Origin: JACCXG01 sp963750935
GTDB lineage: Bacteria > Acidobacteriota > Vicinamibacteria > Vicinamibacterales > 2-12-FULL-66-21
Assembly: GCA_963750935.1 (NCBI GenBank)
Contig: CAVVSR010000008.1
Coordinates: forward strand, 62,001-126,000
Length of the DNA stretch: 64,000 nucleotides
Direction of reading: 5' to 3'
A program made the position numbers and the translations under genes. Positions 33,136 through 43,222 of this stretch are shown here, in pieces (the stretch's first letter is position 1; each line of letters opens with the position of its first letter). The notes beneath the pieces were generated by a model. The model ran no database searches and had not been told where the DNA came from. It saw only the letters and a list, made by a program, of their open reading frames with translations.

Positions 33136-34176
33136 ATGGGTTTCCACGGGTGGCGCAGCGTGTACGCCTGCGCGGGTCTCCTCGTCCTGTCTGTGATCGC
33201 GGCATGCGGCGGCGGTGGCGGTGACAACCCCGCCAAGCCCTCGCCATCCACTCCGACGACCCACGCCGGCCCGGCGACCTGGACCTATCGAGGCGTCATC
33301 ACGGAAACCTTGACCGGCACGCCGATCGGGGGGGCCACGCTGTCGTTCGCCCTCGGCGGCGGGGCCGCGTCGGTCACGACCTCGTCAGGCGGGGAGTGGG
33401 AACTGTCGCGAGCCACCAACGAGGGGGTCGTGGCGGTCACCGTGTCGGCCCCGGGCTATGTCGAACGGCTCGTCCACTTGCGCGCGCCGGGCGACAGCCG
33501 CGACGTCGCCATCGACCTGATCAAGGACGCGGCCCCGTTCTCGCTGTCGTTCTACCGGCAGCTCGTGCGCAACGCGTGGGAGGAGCCCAAAGAACTGCGG
33601 CCGATCCGACGCTGGAGCACGAATCCGAACTTCTATATCAATACCTTCAACCCGCGAACCGGCCAGGCGGTCCCGGCCAGCGAGCTCGAGTCGCTGACGA
33701 GGGTCATCCGATCGTCAGTGACGATGTTCACCGGCGGCACGCTCGAGGCCGGAGCGATCGAGACCGGCACTGAGACGGATCGCCGCGCGCGCAACGGCGA
33801 GATTCAGGTGCGCTTCATCCACGACCCGAATGCGGACCACTGCGGCACGGCGACGGTCGGCGGCAACCCCGGCGAGATCGTCCTCAACTACGGCGTCGAC
33901 GGTTGCTCATCGACATGTGGTCCGTTCGCGCCGCGCACCGCGGCGCACGAGGTCGGTCACGCGATGGGCTTCTGGCACGTCGAGCAGGGAACGGTCCTGA
34001 ATACGGTCTGGTCCAATCGTGATTGCGGCGTAACCAACGCCTCCGAAGCCGAGCGGCATCACGCACGCGTGGCCTACAGCCGGCCTCGAGGCAACCTCGA
34101 TCCTGACAGCGATCCCGCCTCCTCGCTGCTCCTGCGCGACGGCGACGGTCCGCCGCCCGTCCTGCGCTGCAAGTAA
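33136..34176 (+). CDS. Lipoprotein with matrixin-type metalloprotease motif
   Basis: A 346-aa lipoprotein: signal peptide with lipobox VIAAC (Cys ~25), a Gly/Pro/Thr-rich linker, a carboxypeptidase regulatory-like beta domain (residues ~52-130, TGTPIGGATLSF), then a C-terminal domain with the metzincin zinc motif HEVGHAMGFWHV (HExxHxxGxxH, ~275). A TVLNTVWSN segment follows where the Met-turn would be, but no Met is present there. AAGAGG precedes the ATG. It is probably a surface or periplasmic protease; the weak Met-turn lowers certainty about activity. Confidence 0.85.
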   Translation: MGFHGWRSVYACAGLLVLSVIAACGGGGGDNPAKPSPSTPTTHAGPATWTYRGVITETLTGTPIGGATLSFALGGGAASVTTSSGGEWELSRATNEGVVAVTVSAPGYVERLVHLRAPGDSRDVAIDLIKDAAPFSLSFYRQLVRNAWEEPKELRPIRRWSTNPNFYINTFNPRTGQAVPASELESLTRVIRSSVTMFTGGTLEAGAIETGTETDRRARNGEIQVRFIHDPNADHCGTATVGGNPGEIVLNYGVDGCSSTCGPFAPRTAAHEVGHAMGFWHVEQGTVLNTVWSNRDCGVTNASEAERHHARVAYSRPRGNLDPDSDPASSLLLRDGDGPPPVLRCK

Positions 34177-34248
34177 GCGTCAGCCGAAGCTGAGACTTGC
34201 GCCGCCTCGATGGTTTGCGGATGATTGCCGCACCTCGAGGGACCGCTG

Positions 34249-37200
34249 ATGAAACGTGTCACGACGTGTGCGCTGCTTGCAGGCTGGGTTGCGACGATTG
34301 CCCTCGTCGTGCTGCTGTTTCCTAACACGCAGCAGGCCGCGCAGCCGGCCGCGCCGGGATTGACGGTGCCGGAGGGGTTCGAGATCGAGCGCGTCGCCGG
34401 GCCGCCGCTGGTCGAGCGGCCGATCGTCGCCGATTTCGATCCCGACGGACGGCTCTACGTCGCGGACTCATCCGGCTCGAACGAGCGCGTCGAGACCCAG
34501 CTCGCCAGCAAGCCCCACCGCATCGTCCGGCTCGAGGACAGCGACGGCGACGGCCGCTTCGACAAGAGCGTCGTGTTCGCCGACAAGATGATGTTTCCCG
34601 AAGGCGCGATGTGGTTGGACGGATCGCTCTACGTCGCGGCGCCGCCGAGCATCTGGAAGCTGACCGACACCAACGGCGACGGCGTGGCCGACCAGCGCGA
34701 GGAATGGTTCGAGGGCAAGACGCTCACCGGCTGCGCCAACGATTTGCACGGACCCTATCTGGGCCCTGACGGCTGGATCTACTGGACCAAGGGGGCATTC
34801 GCGCAGCAGACCTACGATCAACCCGGCAAGGCGCCATTCGTGACGCGGGCGGCGCACATCTTCCGGCGCCGGCCGGGGCATGCCGCGATCGAGCCGGTGA
34901 TGACCGGCGGGATGGACAACCCGGTCGACGTGGCCTTCACGCCGTCGGGCGAGCGGATCTTCACGGCGACGTTCCTGGAGCATCCGCAGGCGGGGAAGCG
35001 CGACGCGATCGTCCACGCAATTTACGGCGGGGTCTACGGCAAGACGCACGGGGTCATCGACGGGCACAAGCGCACCGGCGATCTGATGCCGATTCTCGCG
35101 GACCTCGGTCCAGCCGTGCCAGCTGGCCTGACGCGGTACGAATCCCGTGCGTTCGGCGCCGACTACCGGGACAGCTTCTTCGCGGCGATGTTCAACCTCC
35201 GGAAGGTCACGCGGCACGTGCTCGAACCGAACGGCGCGACCTTCACGATGCAGAGCTCAGACTTCGTCGTCTCGACCGATCGCGACTTCCATCCCACCGA
35301 CGTGATCGAGGACGCCGACGGCAGCCTGCTCGTGATCGACACGGGCCCTTGGTACAAGCTGTGTTGCCCGACGTCGCAGCTCGCGAAGCCCGACGTGCCC
35401 GGAGGCATCTATCGGGTCCGCCGCACCGGCGCGCCGCGAGTGCAGGACCCGCGTGGCCGGCAGCTCGACTGGCAGGCCATGCAGCCGGAGCAAGTGGCGC
35501 GGCTGCTTGGCGATCAGCGCCCGGCGGTGCGGCAGCGTGCGCTCGCACAGGTTGCCACGCTGGGGTCCGGCGCCGTGCCGGCGGTGGCGCAGGTGCTGCG
35601 CACGTCCACGTCCGCGGACGCGCGGCGCAACGCCGTGTGGGCGCTGACGCGCGTGGACGGCGACCAGGCACGCCGTATGGTGCGCGAGGCGTTGATCGAT
35701 CAAGACGCTGGCGTGCGCCAGGCGGCGCTGCACTCGGCCGGACTGTGGCGGGATCGCGCGGCGGTGCCGCAATTCGTCGACGGGCTGAAGAGCGCAGCTC
35801 CCGCCATTCAGCGTGCGGCGGCCGAAGCGCTCGGCCGCACCGGTGATGGCGCGGCAGTGCCCGCGCTGGTCGCGGCGGCCGCCGCGGCATCGGATCGCGT
35901 GCTCGAGCACTCGCTGACCTACGCGCTGATCGAGATCGCGAACCCGGCCGTGACGATCGCCGAGGGACAGCGGGCGCAGAGCGCGCGCGCCAAAAGGGCG
36001 TCGCTGATCGCCCTCGATCAGATGGATGGCGGCGCGCTCCAGGCCTCTGCCGTGGTCCCGCTTCTCGAATCCACCGATCCGGTCCTCAAGGACACCGCCT
36101 TCTGGATCGCGTCGCACCGCCAGGACTGGGGCAGCGCGCTGACCGGCTTCTTCGAGAAGCGGCTGACGGGATCAGGTGCCACGGCCGGGGGTGGTGCGGA
36201 GCTGCGCGCGATGATCGGCCAGTTCGCCGAGAACGCGGCGCTGCAGAAGATGCTGGCTGACGCGGTCAGGAGCCCGCGCTCCGCGGCAGCGCGGACGTCC
36301 GCGCTCGAGGCGATGTCTGCGGCGAGAGGACGCCTCAAGGTCTTGCCCTCGTCGTGGGTGACGGTGCTGCTCGATACCGTGTCGAAGTCCGACGCGGCGG
36401 CCGCGTCGCTGGCCCTCGGCGTGCTCCGGGCCACGCCGGCGCCGAAAGAGGAGATAGCGATCGTGAGCGGATCGCTCGAGGCGGTCGGCCGGGATCGCTC
36501 TCGTCCGGCCGACGTGCGGCTCGAGGCGCTCGCGGCCATGCCGAACGGGTTGTCATCGGTCGACGCCGACCTGCTGCAGCTGCTCCGGTCCGGCCTCGAA
36601 CCAACGCGGCCGACGCTGGTGCGGATCGCCGCGGCAAGCGTGCTCGAGCGCGCCACTCTCGATCGGGCGCAACTCCTCGTGCTCGCCGAGTCCTTCAAGG
36701 TGGCCGGTCCGCTCGAGATTCCGCGGCTGGTCCGCGCGTACCAGATGTCGACAGACGAAGCCGTCGTGGAGGCGATGCTGGCGGGGCTCGAGGCGTCAGC
36801 GGCACGGTCGGCGGTGCGGCCCGAGCTGCTTCGCGCCGTTGTGGCCAAGCAGTCGGCGGCGCTGCGGCAGCGGGCCGACACTCTGATCGCGTCCGTTCAT
36901 GTCGGCTCGGCGGAGCAGGCGCAGCGGCTGGAACGGTTGCTCGGCTCTCTGGGCGAGGGCGACATCCGCCGGGGTCAGGCGGTCTTCAACAGCCCGAAGG
37001 CGGCGTGCCTGTCGTGTCATGCGATCGGGTATGTCGGCGGGCGAATCGGTCCGGACTTGACCCGGATCGGCCAGGTCCGCAGCGAGCGCGATCTACTCGA
37101 GGCGATTGTCTTTCCGAGCGCCAGCTTCGCGCGAAGCTACGAGCCGGTCACCGTCACGACGAAGACCGGCGCGACGCACGCGGGCGTACTGCGAAGCGAT

Positions 37201-37386
37201 GCCGCCGAGGAGGTGGTGCTGGGGACGGCAACCGGCGAGGAGCTTCGGATTCCGCGCACCTCCGTCGCGGACATGCACCCGGGCAGCGTGTCGCTCATGC
37301 CCGCTGGCCTCGACGAGCAGCTGACCCGCGGCGAGCTGGCCGACTTGCTCGCGTTCCTGAAGGCCACGCGATCGGGCGCGAACTAA
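34249..37386 (+). CDS. PVC-type propeller-HEAT-cytochrome c protein (membrane-bound dehydrogenase type)
   Basis: About 1045 aa. N-terminal membrane signal (LLAGWVATIALVVLLF), a six-bladed PQQ-dehydrogenase-like propeller (residues ~40-400: PEGFEIERVAGPP, DFDPDGRLYVAD), HEAT repeats (~410-880) and a C-terminal cytochrome c module with haem site CLSCH (~residue 918) and likely Met ligand late in the domain. Such proteins are frequent in Planctomycetes, Verrucomicrobia and Acidobacteria; their substrates are unproven. ATG 34249 (MKRVTT) fits the signal peptide; the frame is open from 34225. Confidence 0.9.
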   Translation: MKRVTTCALLAGWVATIALVVLLFPNTQQAAQPAAPGLTVPEGFEIERVAGPPLVERPIVADFDPDGRLYVADSSGSNERVETQLASKPHRIVRLEDSDGDGRFDKSVVFADKMMFPEGAMWLDGSLYVAAPPSIWKLTDTNGDGVADQREEWFEGKTLTGCANDLHGPYLGPDGWIYWTKGAFAQQTYDQPGKAPFVTRAAHIFRRRPGHAAIEPVMTGGMDNPVDVAFTPSGERIFTATFLEHPQAGKRDAIVHAIYGGVYGKTHGVIDGHKRTGDLMPILADLGPAVPAGLTRYESRAFGADYRDSFFAAMFNLRKVTRHVLEPNGATFTMQSSDFVVSTDRDFHPTDVIEDADGSLLVIDTGPWYKLCCPTSQLAKPDVPGGIYRVRRTGAPRVQDPRGRQLDWQAMQPEQVARLLGDQRPAVRQRALAQVATLGSGAVPAVAQVLRTSTSADARRNAVWALTRVDGDQARRMVREALIDQDAGVRQAALHSAGLWRDRAAVPQFVDGLKSAAPAIQRAAAEALGRTGDGAAVPALVAAAAAASDRVLEHSLTYALIEIANPAVTIAEGQRAQSARAKRASLIALDQMDGGALQASAVVPLLESTDPVLKDTAFWIASHRQDWGSALTGFFEKRLTGSGATAGGGAELRAMIGQFAENAALQKMLADAVRSPRSAAARTSALEAMSAARGRLKVLPSSWVTVLLDTVSKSDAAAASLALGVLRATPAPKEEIAIVSGSLEAVGRDRSRPADVRLEALAAMPNGLSSVDADLLQLLRSGLEPTRPTLVRIAAASVLERATLDRAQLLVLAESFKVAGPLEIPRLVRAYQMSTDEAVVEAMLAGLEASAARSAVRPELLRAVVAKQSAALRQRADTLIASVHVGSAEQAQRLERLLGSLGEGDIRRGQAVFNSPKAACLSCHAIGYVGGRIGPDLTRIGQVRSERDLLEAIVFPSASFARSYEPVTVTTKTGATHAGVLRSDAAEEVVLGTATGEELRIPRTSVADMHPGSVSLMPAGLDEQLTRGELADLLAFLKATRSGAN

Positions 37387-37395
37387 TCGCTACTG

Positions 37396-37414
37396 CACCG
37401 TCACCGGAACGGTG
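37396..37414 (+). terminator. Short hairpin after the haem protein gene
   Basis: CACCGT (37396-37401) pairs with ACGGTG (37409-37414) around a 7-nt loop, about 10 bp after the stop. There is no T-tract; weak candidate. Confidence 0.35.
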
Positions 37415-37539
37415 AGGATCGTTCAATCTGCCGGGCGATCCGCTCGCTGATTGCACGGTTGCAAGCGCTTCAAGTAGCGGCTGGTGCACCATCGGACTAA
37501 GATCCCATCGCAGGCTCGTCGTCAGTCCTCGTTCCCTCC

Positions 37540-40123
37540 ATGATCGGTGAGACTCTCGGCCAGTTCAGGATCACTGCGCGTCTGGGCTCAGGCGGCATGG
37601 GCGTGGTCTACCGCGCCTACGACGAAAAGCTCCAGCGCACCGTGGCGATCAAAGTGATCGGCCGTGAGAGCGGCGCTCCGGCCGCCGACCGGCTGCGCAT
37701 GGTCCAGGAGGCGAGGGCCGCGTCCGGGCTGAATCATCCGCACATCTGCACCGTCTACGAGACCGGCGATATCGACGGCCAGCCGTACATCGCGATGGAG
37801 TACGTCGACGGCCGGCCGCTGTCCGAGCTGATTCCGGTCGGCGGCATGGCGGTCGAGGCGGTCGTCCGCTATGGCGCGCAGATCGCTGACGCGCTCGCGC
37901 ACGCCCACAGCCGCGGGGTGGTCCACCGCGACCTCAAGACGCCGAACGTCGTCGTGACGCCGGACGGCCGCGCCAAGGTCCTCGACTTCGGCCTGGCGCG
38001 CCGCATTCCCTCAGACATCAACACGATTGTGACGAGGTCGAGCGACGCCGTCACCGCGCCCGGGCTCGTCGGCACGCTGTCGTACATGGCGCCGGAGGTG
38101 CTCGTCGGCGACGCGGCCGACGAGCGCGGTGACATCTGGGCGCTCGGCGTGATGTTGACCGAGATGGCGACGGGCGAGCTGCCTTTCAAGGGCCGCAACG
38201 AGTTCGATCTCACCGCGGCGATCCTGCGTGCGCCGGCGCAGCCACTGCCGGCTCACGTGCCGCCGATCCTGCGGGCTGTGATTCAGCGGTGTCTCACGAA
38301 GGATCCGGCGCAGCGGTACCAGTTCGCAGGTGAGACGCGGGCGGCGCTCGAGGCGATCCAGTCGGACGTCGGGGCGGCCCCGGTGACCGTCCATCGCACG
38401 CTGCCGATCCGTTCGATCCGCGGCATCTGGATTGCGGCCGCGGTTCTCGCGGCGGCCGGTGTCGCGGGCGTATTCTGGGCGCGCCGCGACGTGCGATCGG
38501 AGTGGGAGCGCGTGGCCAGCGACGGCCATCTCACGCTCGCGCTCGCCTCGGACCGTCCGGCCTTCGACCCGGCGATCTCGCCGGATGGCAAGATGCTCAG
38601 CTACGGCGTCGAGGCGCCGGACGGCACCACCGACTTGTTCGTGAGGCGTACGGCCGGCGGCGGGCTGGTACGACTTACGAGCGACGACGCCCGGGAGGGC
38701 ACGCCGCGATTCTCGCCGGACTCCGAGTGGATTGTCTACAGCCGCCGGGAGTCGCGGGACGGCGTCCCGGAAATCCGCATCGTCCCCGCGCTCGGGGGCG
38801 AGGTGGCCTCGCGGATCTCCGGTGCCGTCAGCGCGGCATGGTCGACCGACGGGCGGCAGCTGGTCGTACCTGCGCCGCTCCGCGACCGGCGAAATGGAGC
38901 TCGCGATTGTCGCGCGCGACGGCGCGCAGGTCCGCCTCCTCCTCAAGGGGGATAGCGCGTATCCCTTCCTTCGGCATCCCGCGTGGTCGCCCGACGGCCA
39001 GGAAATCGCCATCGTCCGCGGGTCTGGAGGCATCGCCGGCGAGATCTGGGCAGTGCCGGTCAACGGCGGAGAGCCCCGCCGGTTGATGACCGATCCGCCG
39101 GAAGTGTTCTCGGAGTCGCCCGCCTACACGGCCGATGGCGGGCTGATCCATTCATCGAATCGCGGCGGCGCGACCAACATCTGGCTGCTGCCGCGGCGCG
39201 GCGGCGCTCCCGTGCGTCTAACCGCCGGCCCCGGACCCGACGCCTCGCCGACGGTTGCCGCGGACGGCACGATCGGCTTCATCAACTCGCGATGGCGCAA
39301 CACGCTCGAACTGCACAGCCTCGCGGGTGCACCAGCGCGGACGCTGGCCACGCATTCGCCGTATCTCTGGGCGCCGGTGTTCTCGCCGGACGGAACGGAG
39401 ATCGCGTTCAGCCGCGCGGAAGTGGACGGGTCCTGGCACATCTGGAGTCTGCCCACGAGCGGTGGCACGCCCAGGCGACTGACGTCGTCGCCGGGCGGCG
39501 AAGTGTATCCGCGCTACGGCAAGGCCGGCGGCTTCCTCCTCTTCCACACCTGGCAGACACCGCGCCGGATCGGCCGTCTCGCGCGCGACGGCGGCTCGCC
39601 GCAGCTCCTGTCGTTCGGTGACGCAAGCGATGCGTTTCCGGATCTCTCACCCGACGGGCGACAGCTGTTGATGACGCGGACGGACAGCGACGCCGAGCGT
39701 ATCTACATCGGTCCGGCCGAAGGCGGTGCTGCGCGAGCGCTGACGCGTTCGCCCGGATCGGTGGGGCGGTGGTCGCCGGACGGGCGCGCGATCGTCTTCG
39801 GCGGCAATCGCGGGTACAGCGCCGGCATCTTCGTCATTCAGGCGGACGGCGCTGGTGAGCGGCGCCTGACCGAGACGGGCGGCTGGCCGCTGTGGTGGCC
39901 GGATGGCCGCCAGATCGGCTACCGGGTCATCGGACGGTCCGGCGATCAGGAGATTCACGTCACACCGCTCGACGGCGGCCCCTCCCGTGTGATCACCAGC
40001 ATCCGCTTCAACGGGACGAACCAGCCGTTCGACGTGTCACCCGACGGCACGCAGATCGTCACGACCAACGCCGTTCACGTCTCGGACGAAATCTGGTTGA
40101 TGGAGCCGCGGCGGAAGCCGTAA
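37540..40123 (+). CDS. Ser/Thr protein kinase with TolB-like propeller (one frameshift)
   Basis: PknB-type kinase domain (residues ~8-270): Gly-rich loop LGSGGMGVVY, catalytic Lys38, HRDLKTPN (Asp131), DFG at 149-151. A single membrane helix (~294-313) leads to an extracytoplasmic WD40/TolB-like propeller with repeated 'SPDG' blades. The frame breaks near 38866 (an extra G within CTGGTCGTACC); skipping it gives 860 aa ending DEIWLMEPRRKP. Acidobacteria encode many such kinases. The SpoIIE-type phosphatase at 40148 ends 25 bp away on the other strand, but whether they act on the same target is unknown. Confidence 0.88.
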
Positions 40124-40147
40124 GGAGCGTTCAGCGGGCTGGGAGCG

Positions 40148-42202
40148 TCAGGCGTCCGGCCGCAGCACCATCATCGTCGCGTCGTCGAAGGGTTCGGTGG
40201 CGCCCCTGAAGCGCTTCACCGCGTCCTCGACGCGCTGCAGGATGGCGTCGACGCCGTTCGTGTGCTCCGCCGCCAGCAGGGTCTGCAGGCGGTCCACGCC
40301 GAACATTTCCTGGCGCTCGTTCTCGGTCTCGGTCAGGCCGTCGGTGTAGAAGAACAGCATGTCGCCGGGCTGGATCGGGAGCACCGCCTCGGCGTAGGGT
40401 TGGCCCGGGTAGATCGCAATCGGCAAGCCGGTCGCGCCCATCGGGGTGATCTCGCCGCTCACGCGCAGCAGGAATTGCGGGTTGTGGCCGGCGTTGACGT
40501 AGCGCAGCTCCTGACGGCCGGCGTCGAGGATGCCGAGGAACAGCGTCAGATAGACACCCCGCGGCGTCGTCTCGTCTACCTCCCGGTCGAGCTCGGTGGC
40601 CAGCCGCGCGAGATTGGTCTCGTGCGGGAGGCGCGCCCGCAGCGTCGCCTGGATGTTCGCCATCAGCAGGGCGGCGCTGACGCCCTTGCCGGAGACGTCG
40701 CCGACCAGGAGCGCGAGCCGTCCATCGGGCAGCGCGAAGTAGTTGAAGAAGTCGCCGCCCACCTCGCGCGCGGGAATCGAGACGCCCTTGATCTCGGCGG
40801 TGCCGAGCCGCAGCGGGGCGCGCGGCAGCATCTCGGTCTGAATCAGCCGCGACAGTTCGAGCTCCTTGCGGAGCCGCCCCTGTTCGACGACGAGCTTCTC
40901 GTGGCGCTCGAGGTCCTCGGCCATCTGGTTGAAGGACTTCGCGAGCGATCCGAACTCGTCGGTGGAACGCACGGGCACGCGGGCGGCAAAGTCTCCCGCG
41001 GCGAGCTGTCGCACGCCGGCGTTGAGCGAGGTCAGGTGACGGGTCATGCCGTGCGAGATCGGCACGATGCCGACGAGCGCCACGACGATGACGAGCAGGC
41101 CGAGCGACAGGCTGCGGACGGAGGCGCGGCGAATCTCGCGGAGCGACTGGCCGATCGGACGGGCGATCCCGAAGATCAACCCGCTCGGATCCTTGCGCGC
41201 GATCACGAGCCAGTCGCCGACGCGCCTGGCGCGGCCGTCGGTCGCCGCCGCGGGCGCGAGCGCGGCGACGCCGAACGATTCGAGGGTCTGGCGCTGTTCC
41301 GGGTCGGGGTTGTGCAGCGCGCCGCGCAGATCGATGGCGAACGGAATCTCTCCCTGGTCGCGCCTGGCGAACGAGAACACCGTGCGCAGCGTGCGATCGA
41401 GGTTGAGCGTCGCGTTGGCCTTGCCGACCACCTTGCCGTCCTGCTTGACGGCAATCTCGACGCGGCGTCCCTCGACCTGCATCTGCATGTCGGCGGTGGC
41501 CGCCGATGCAGCTCGGGCGGCGGCCTCAGCCCCACGCGCGGCGCTGTCCAAGCCGGCCTTCATCGCGACCTGCGCGGCAGGAATCGCGGCCAGCGCCTCG
41601 TCCACGAGCGGGGCAAGCTCGGGCGCCTGGGCGGCGATCTCGGTGCGAGCGACCCGCCGCGCTTCTTCTATGGCCTGCTGGACGTCGACGACGATTACTT
41701 CCGGCGCGGGCGGGGGAACCATGTCTGGCCGCGGTGCCCATGGCGGCCGGCCTCTCCCGCCGCGACCACGGAACGACGGGCGGTCCGGCGCACCGGGCGG
41801 CGGAGGGCCATCCTGGCGCCCGCGCGCCGCGTCTTCGGGACCCAGGGGCGGAAGCGGCGGGCTGGGAGGTGGCGGGGCCGCGGAGGGGTGGAATTCGACG
41901 CGCTCGACGAGCGCCGCGGTTTCGCCCAGCATCGGCGCGATTCGTTCGCGAACGTTGGCCGTGGTGCCGGTGGCACGCGCCTGGGCCTGACCGTCCACGA
42001 ACAGGCGGTCCATGCGCCGGCCGACGTCGGCGGTGATCCGTTCCATGCGGCGGCCGATGTCGGCCGCGCTCTGCGAGGCCTCGCGCCGCGCCGCGCTTTC
42101 GAAGGCGCTGACCTGCGACTGATAGGAAATGAACGTCACCGCGCTCAGCGGGACGACCGACAGCAGCACGAAGGCGATGATGAGACGCGTGCGGAGCGAC
42201 AC
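40148..42202 (-). CDS. HAMP-containing SpoIIE/RsbU-type PP2C phosphatase
   Basis: A 684-aa membrane protein: helix 1 (residues ~7-27), a large periplasmic sensor region with a Pro-rich stretch (~110-165), helix 2 (~357-378), HAMP (~380-430), a short coiled coil, then a PP2C-like SpoIIE domain (~470-683) with REVGGDFFNYF, VGDVSGKGVSAALLMA and FFYTDGLTE, the metal-binding Asp motifs. The family dephosphorylates anti-anti-sigma or similar regulators. It is convergent with the kinase gene. Confidence 0.92.
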   Translation of the reverse strand: MSLRTRLIIAFVLLSVVPLSAVTFISYQSQVSAFESAARREASQSAADIGRRMERITADVGRRMDRLFVDGQAQARATGTTANVRERIAPMLGETAALVERVEFHPSAAPPPPSPPLPPLGPEDAARGRQDGPPPPGAPDRPSFRGRGGRGRPPWAPRPDMVPPPAPEVIVVDVQQAIEEARRVARTEIAAQAPELAPLVDEALAAIPAAQVAMKAGLDSAARGAEAAARAASAATADMQMQVEGRRVEIAVKQDGKVVGKANATLNLDRTLRTVFSFARRDQGEIPFAIDLRGALHNPDPEQRQTLESFGVAALAPAAATDGRARRVGDWLVIARKDPSGLIFGIARPIGQSLREIRRASVRSLSLGLLVIVVALVGIVPISHGMTRHLTSLNAGVRQLAAGDFAARVPVRSTDEFGSLAKSFNQMAEDLERHEKLVVEQGRLRKELELSRLIQTEMLPRAPLRLGTAEIKGVSIPAREVGGDFFNYFALPDGRLALLVGDVSGKGVSAALLMANIQATLRARLPHETNLARLATELDREVDETTPRGVYLTLFLGILDAGRQELRYVNAGHNPQFLLRVSGEITPMGATGLPIAIYPGQPYAEAVLPIQPGDMLFFYTDGLTETENERQEMFGVDRLQTLLAAEHTNGVDAILQRVEDAVKRFRGATEPFDDATMMVLRPDA

Positions 42203-42356
42203 GACCTGAGCAGTCTACCGCGCGTTACGAACGAACCGCGGTGGTAATGTTGCGGCACATGTGACACTGCTGCGGCATCTCAGCAACAGGATGTCGTCAG
42301 TTACCTGCGGCCCCAGACACAGTTCGGCTGGCATGCCTCTCGCTTGTACTTGTGAG

Positions 42357-42698
42357 ATGTCCCGTGCGGTCGTGTCCCTCGCCTGTGCCCTGGTCGTGTT
42401 GCTGGTCTTGCACGGCGTGAGCGAAGCCCCGATCGCCAGGACGCAGGCACCGGCGGTCAACCCGCCGGAGATCGTCGAATCTCCCCGGACTCCACCGTCC
42501 GTTCGCATCGAGCATGAGATCGTCCGGGTGCCTTCGCGGGCGCTGCCGCGTCCCCGACCCCGGTCGACGTCAGCCGTTCGTCAGGCTCAGGTGGCACCTA
42601 CTCCCGGACCCTCGAGGGTCGTCAGCCGTACACGGCGTGTCCTGTTTGGCGACGGCACCTATCGGCCCGAGCCGTTCCCGCGGCCGAGCCGCGACTGA
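42357..42698 (+). CDS. Small secreted or anchored Pro/Arg-rich protein
   Basis: About 113 aa from ATG 42357 (MSRAVVSLACALVVLLVLHG): one hydrophobic N-terminal segment then a basic Pro/Arg-rich tail ending TYRPEPFPRPSRD. In-frame ATGs at 42333 and 42261 are alternatives, without good ribosome sites. A 19-bp direct repeat spans its stop codon. Not recognised, and low complexity; it could be a chance frame. Confidence 0.5.
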   Translation: MSRAVVSLACALVVLLVLHGVSEAPIARTQAPAVNPPEIVESPRTPPSVRIEHEIVRVPSRALPRPRPRSTSAVRQAQVAPTPGPSRVVSRTRRVLFGDGTYRPEPFPRPSRD

Positions 42699-42718
42699 CC
42701 CCGCGGCCGAGCCGCGAC
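42677..42718 (+). repeat. 19-bp direct repeat across a stop codon
   Basis: The 19-bp block at 42677-42695 (CCCGCGGCCGAGCCGCGAC) recurs exactly at 42700-42718, with TGAC between. The first copy encodes the last residues of the small Pro/Arg-rich protein; the second follows its stop. Confidence 0.8.
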
Positions 42719-42770
42719 GATCTCGGCGGGCGCGTGGCGGACCCGTCTGGCCCTCTGTCCATATCCGATC

Positions 42771-42790
42771 TACAATCTCCATATATGGAG
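42771..42790 (+). promoter_or_regulatory. Promoter -10 and palindromic operator of the toxin-antitoxin pair
   Basis: TACAAT (42771-42776) is a good -10 box, though no clear -35 is seen. The next 14 bases (42777-42790) are a perfect palindrome, CTCCATATATGGAG, which contains the antitoxin ATG at 42785. Start of transcription would fall within 2-3 bases of the ATG, so the mRNA would be leaderless. Antitoxin binding here would block its own transcription, as is usual for such modules. Confidence 0.65.
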
Positions 42791-43222
42791 TCACGGCCCA
42801 GGCCGTCGGCGGCCGCGCCATCGCAGACGAGCGACCCGCGCCTTCGCCCGGAACCGGAGTCGCGAAAGCGGCTGTCCGGGCCGGCGCTTCGCACCTTCTT
42901 CAACGTGGCCGCCGCGTGGCAGCTCTCCGTGCTCGAGCAGCGGGCGCTGCTGGGGTGGCCGGCCGCCTCGACGTACCACAGGTACAAGGCTGGCGAATAC
43001 GGCGTGCTGTCCTTCGATACGCTGACCCGCCTGTCCCTGATCCTCGGCATCTACAAGAGCCTTCAGGTCCTCTATCCCGAGCCACGCTTCGCCGACACCT
43101 GGGTGCGGCTGCCGAACAGCAACGCGGTCTTCGCGGGTGCGCCGCCACTGGCGCTGATGATGGACGGCGGCATCGACGGGCTCTTTCGCGTCCGCCGGCT
43201 GCTCGACGGTCGTCGTGGCTAG
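42785..43222 (+). CDS. Xre/MbcA/ParS-family antitoxin
   Basis: A 145-aa protein. A disordered basic N-terminus is followed by an Xre-like helix-turn-helix region (LSVLEQRALLGWPAASTYHRYKAG) and the DUF2384 toxin-binding region RLSLILGIYKSLQVLYPEPRFADTWVRLPNSNAVFAGAPPLALM. It overlaps the RES toxin by 8 bp. It neutralises the toxin and probably represses the pair through the palindrome over its own start codon. Confidence 0.9.
   Translation: MESRPRPSAAAPSQTSDPRLRPEPESRKRLSGPALRTFFNVAAAWQLSVLEQRALLGWPAASTYHRYKAGEYGVLSFDTLTRLSLILGIYKSLQVLYPEPRFADTWVRLPNSNAVFAGAPPLALMMDGGIDGLFRVRRLLDGRRG

Noticed and set aside
40262..42247. Long plus-strand frame (661 aa) opposite the SpoIIE-type phosphatase
   Set aside because: His/Arg/Glu-rich antisense shadow with no motif; the minus strand has clear HAMP and SpoIIE domains. 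High GC keeps antisense frames open.
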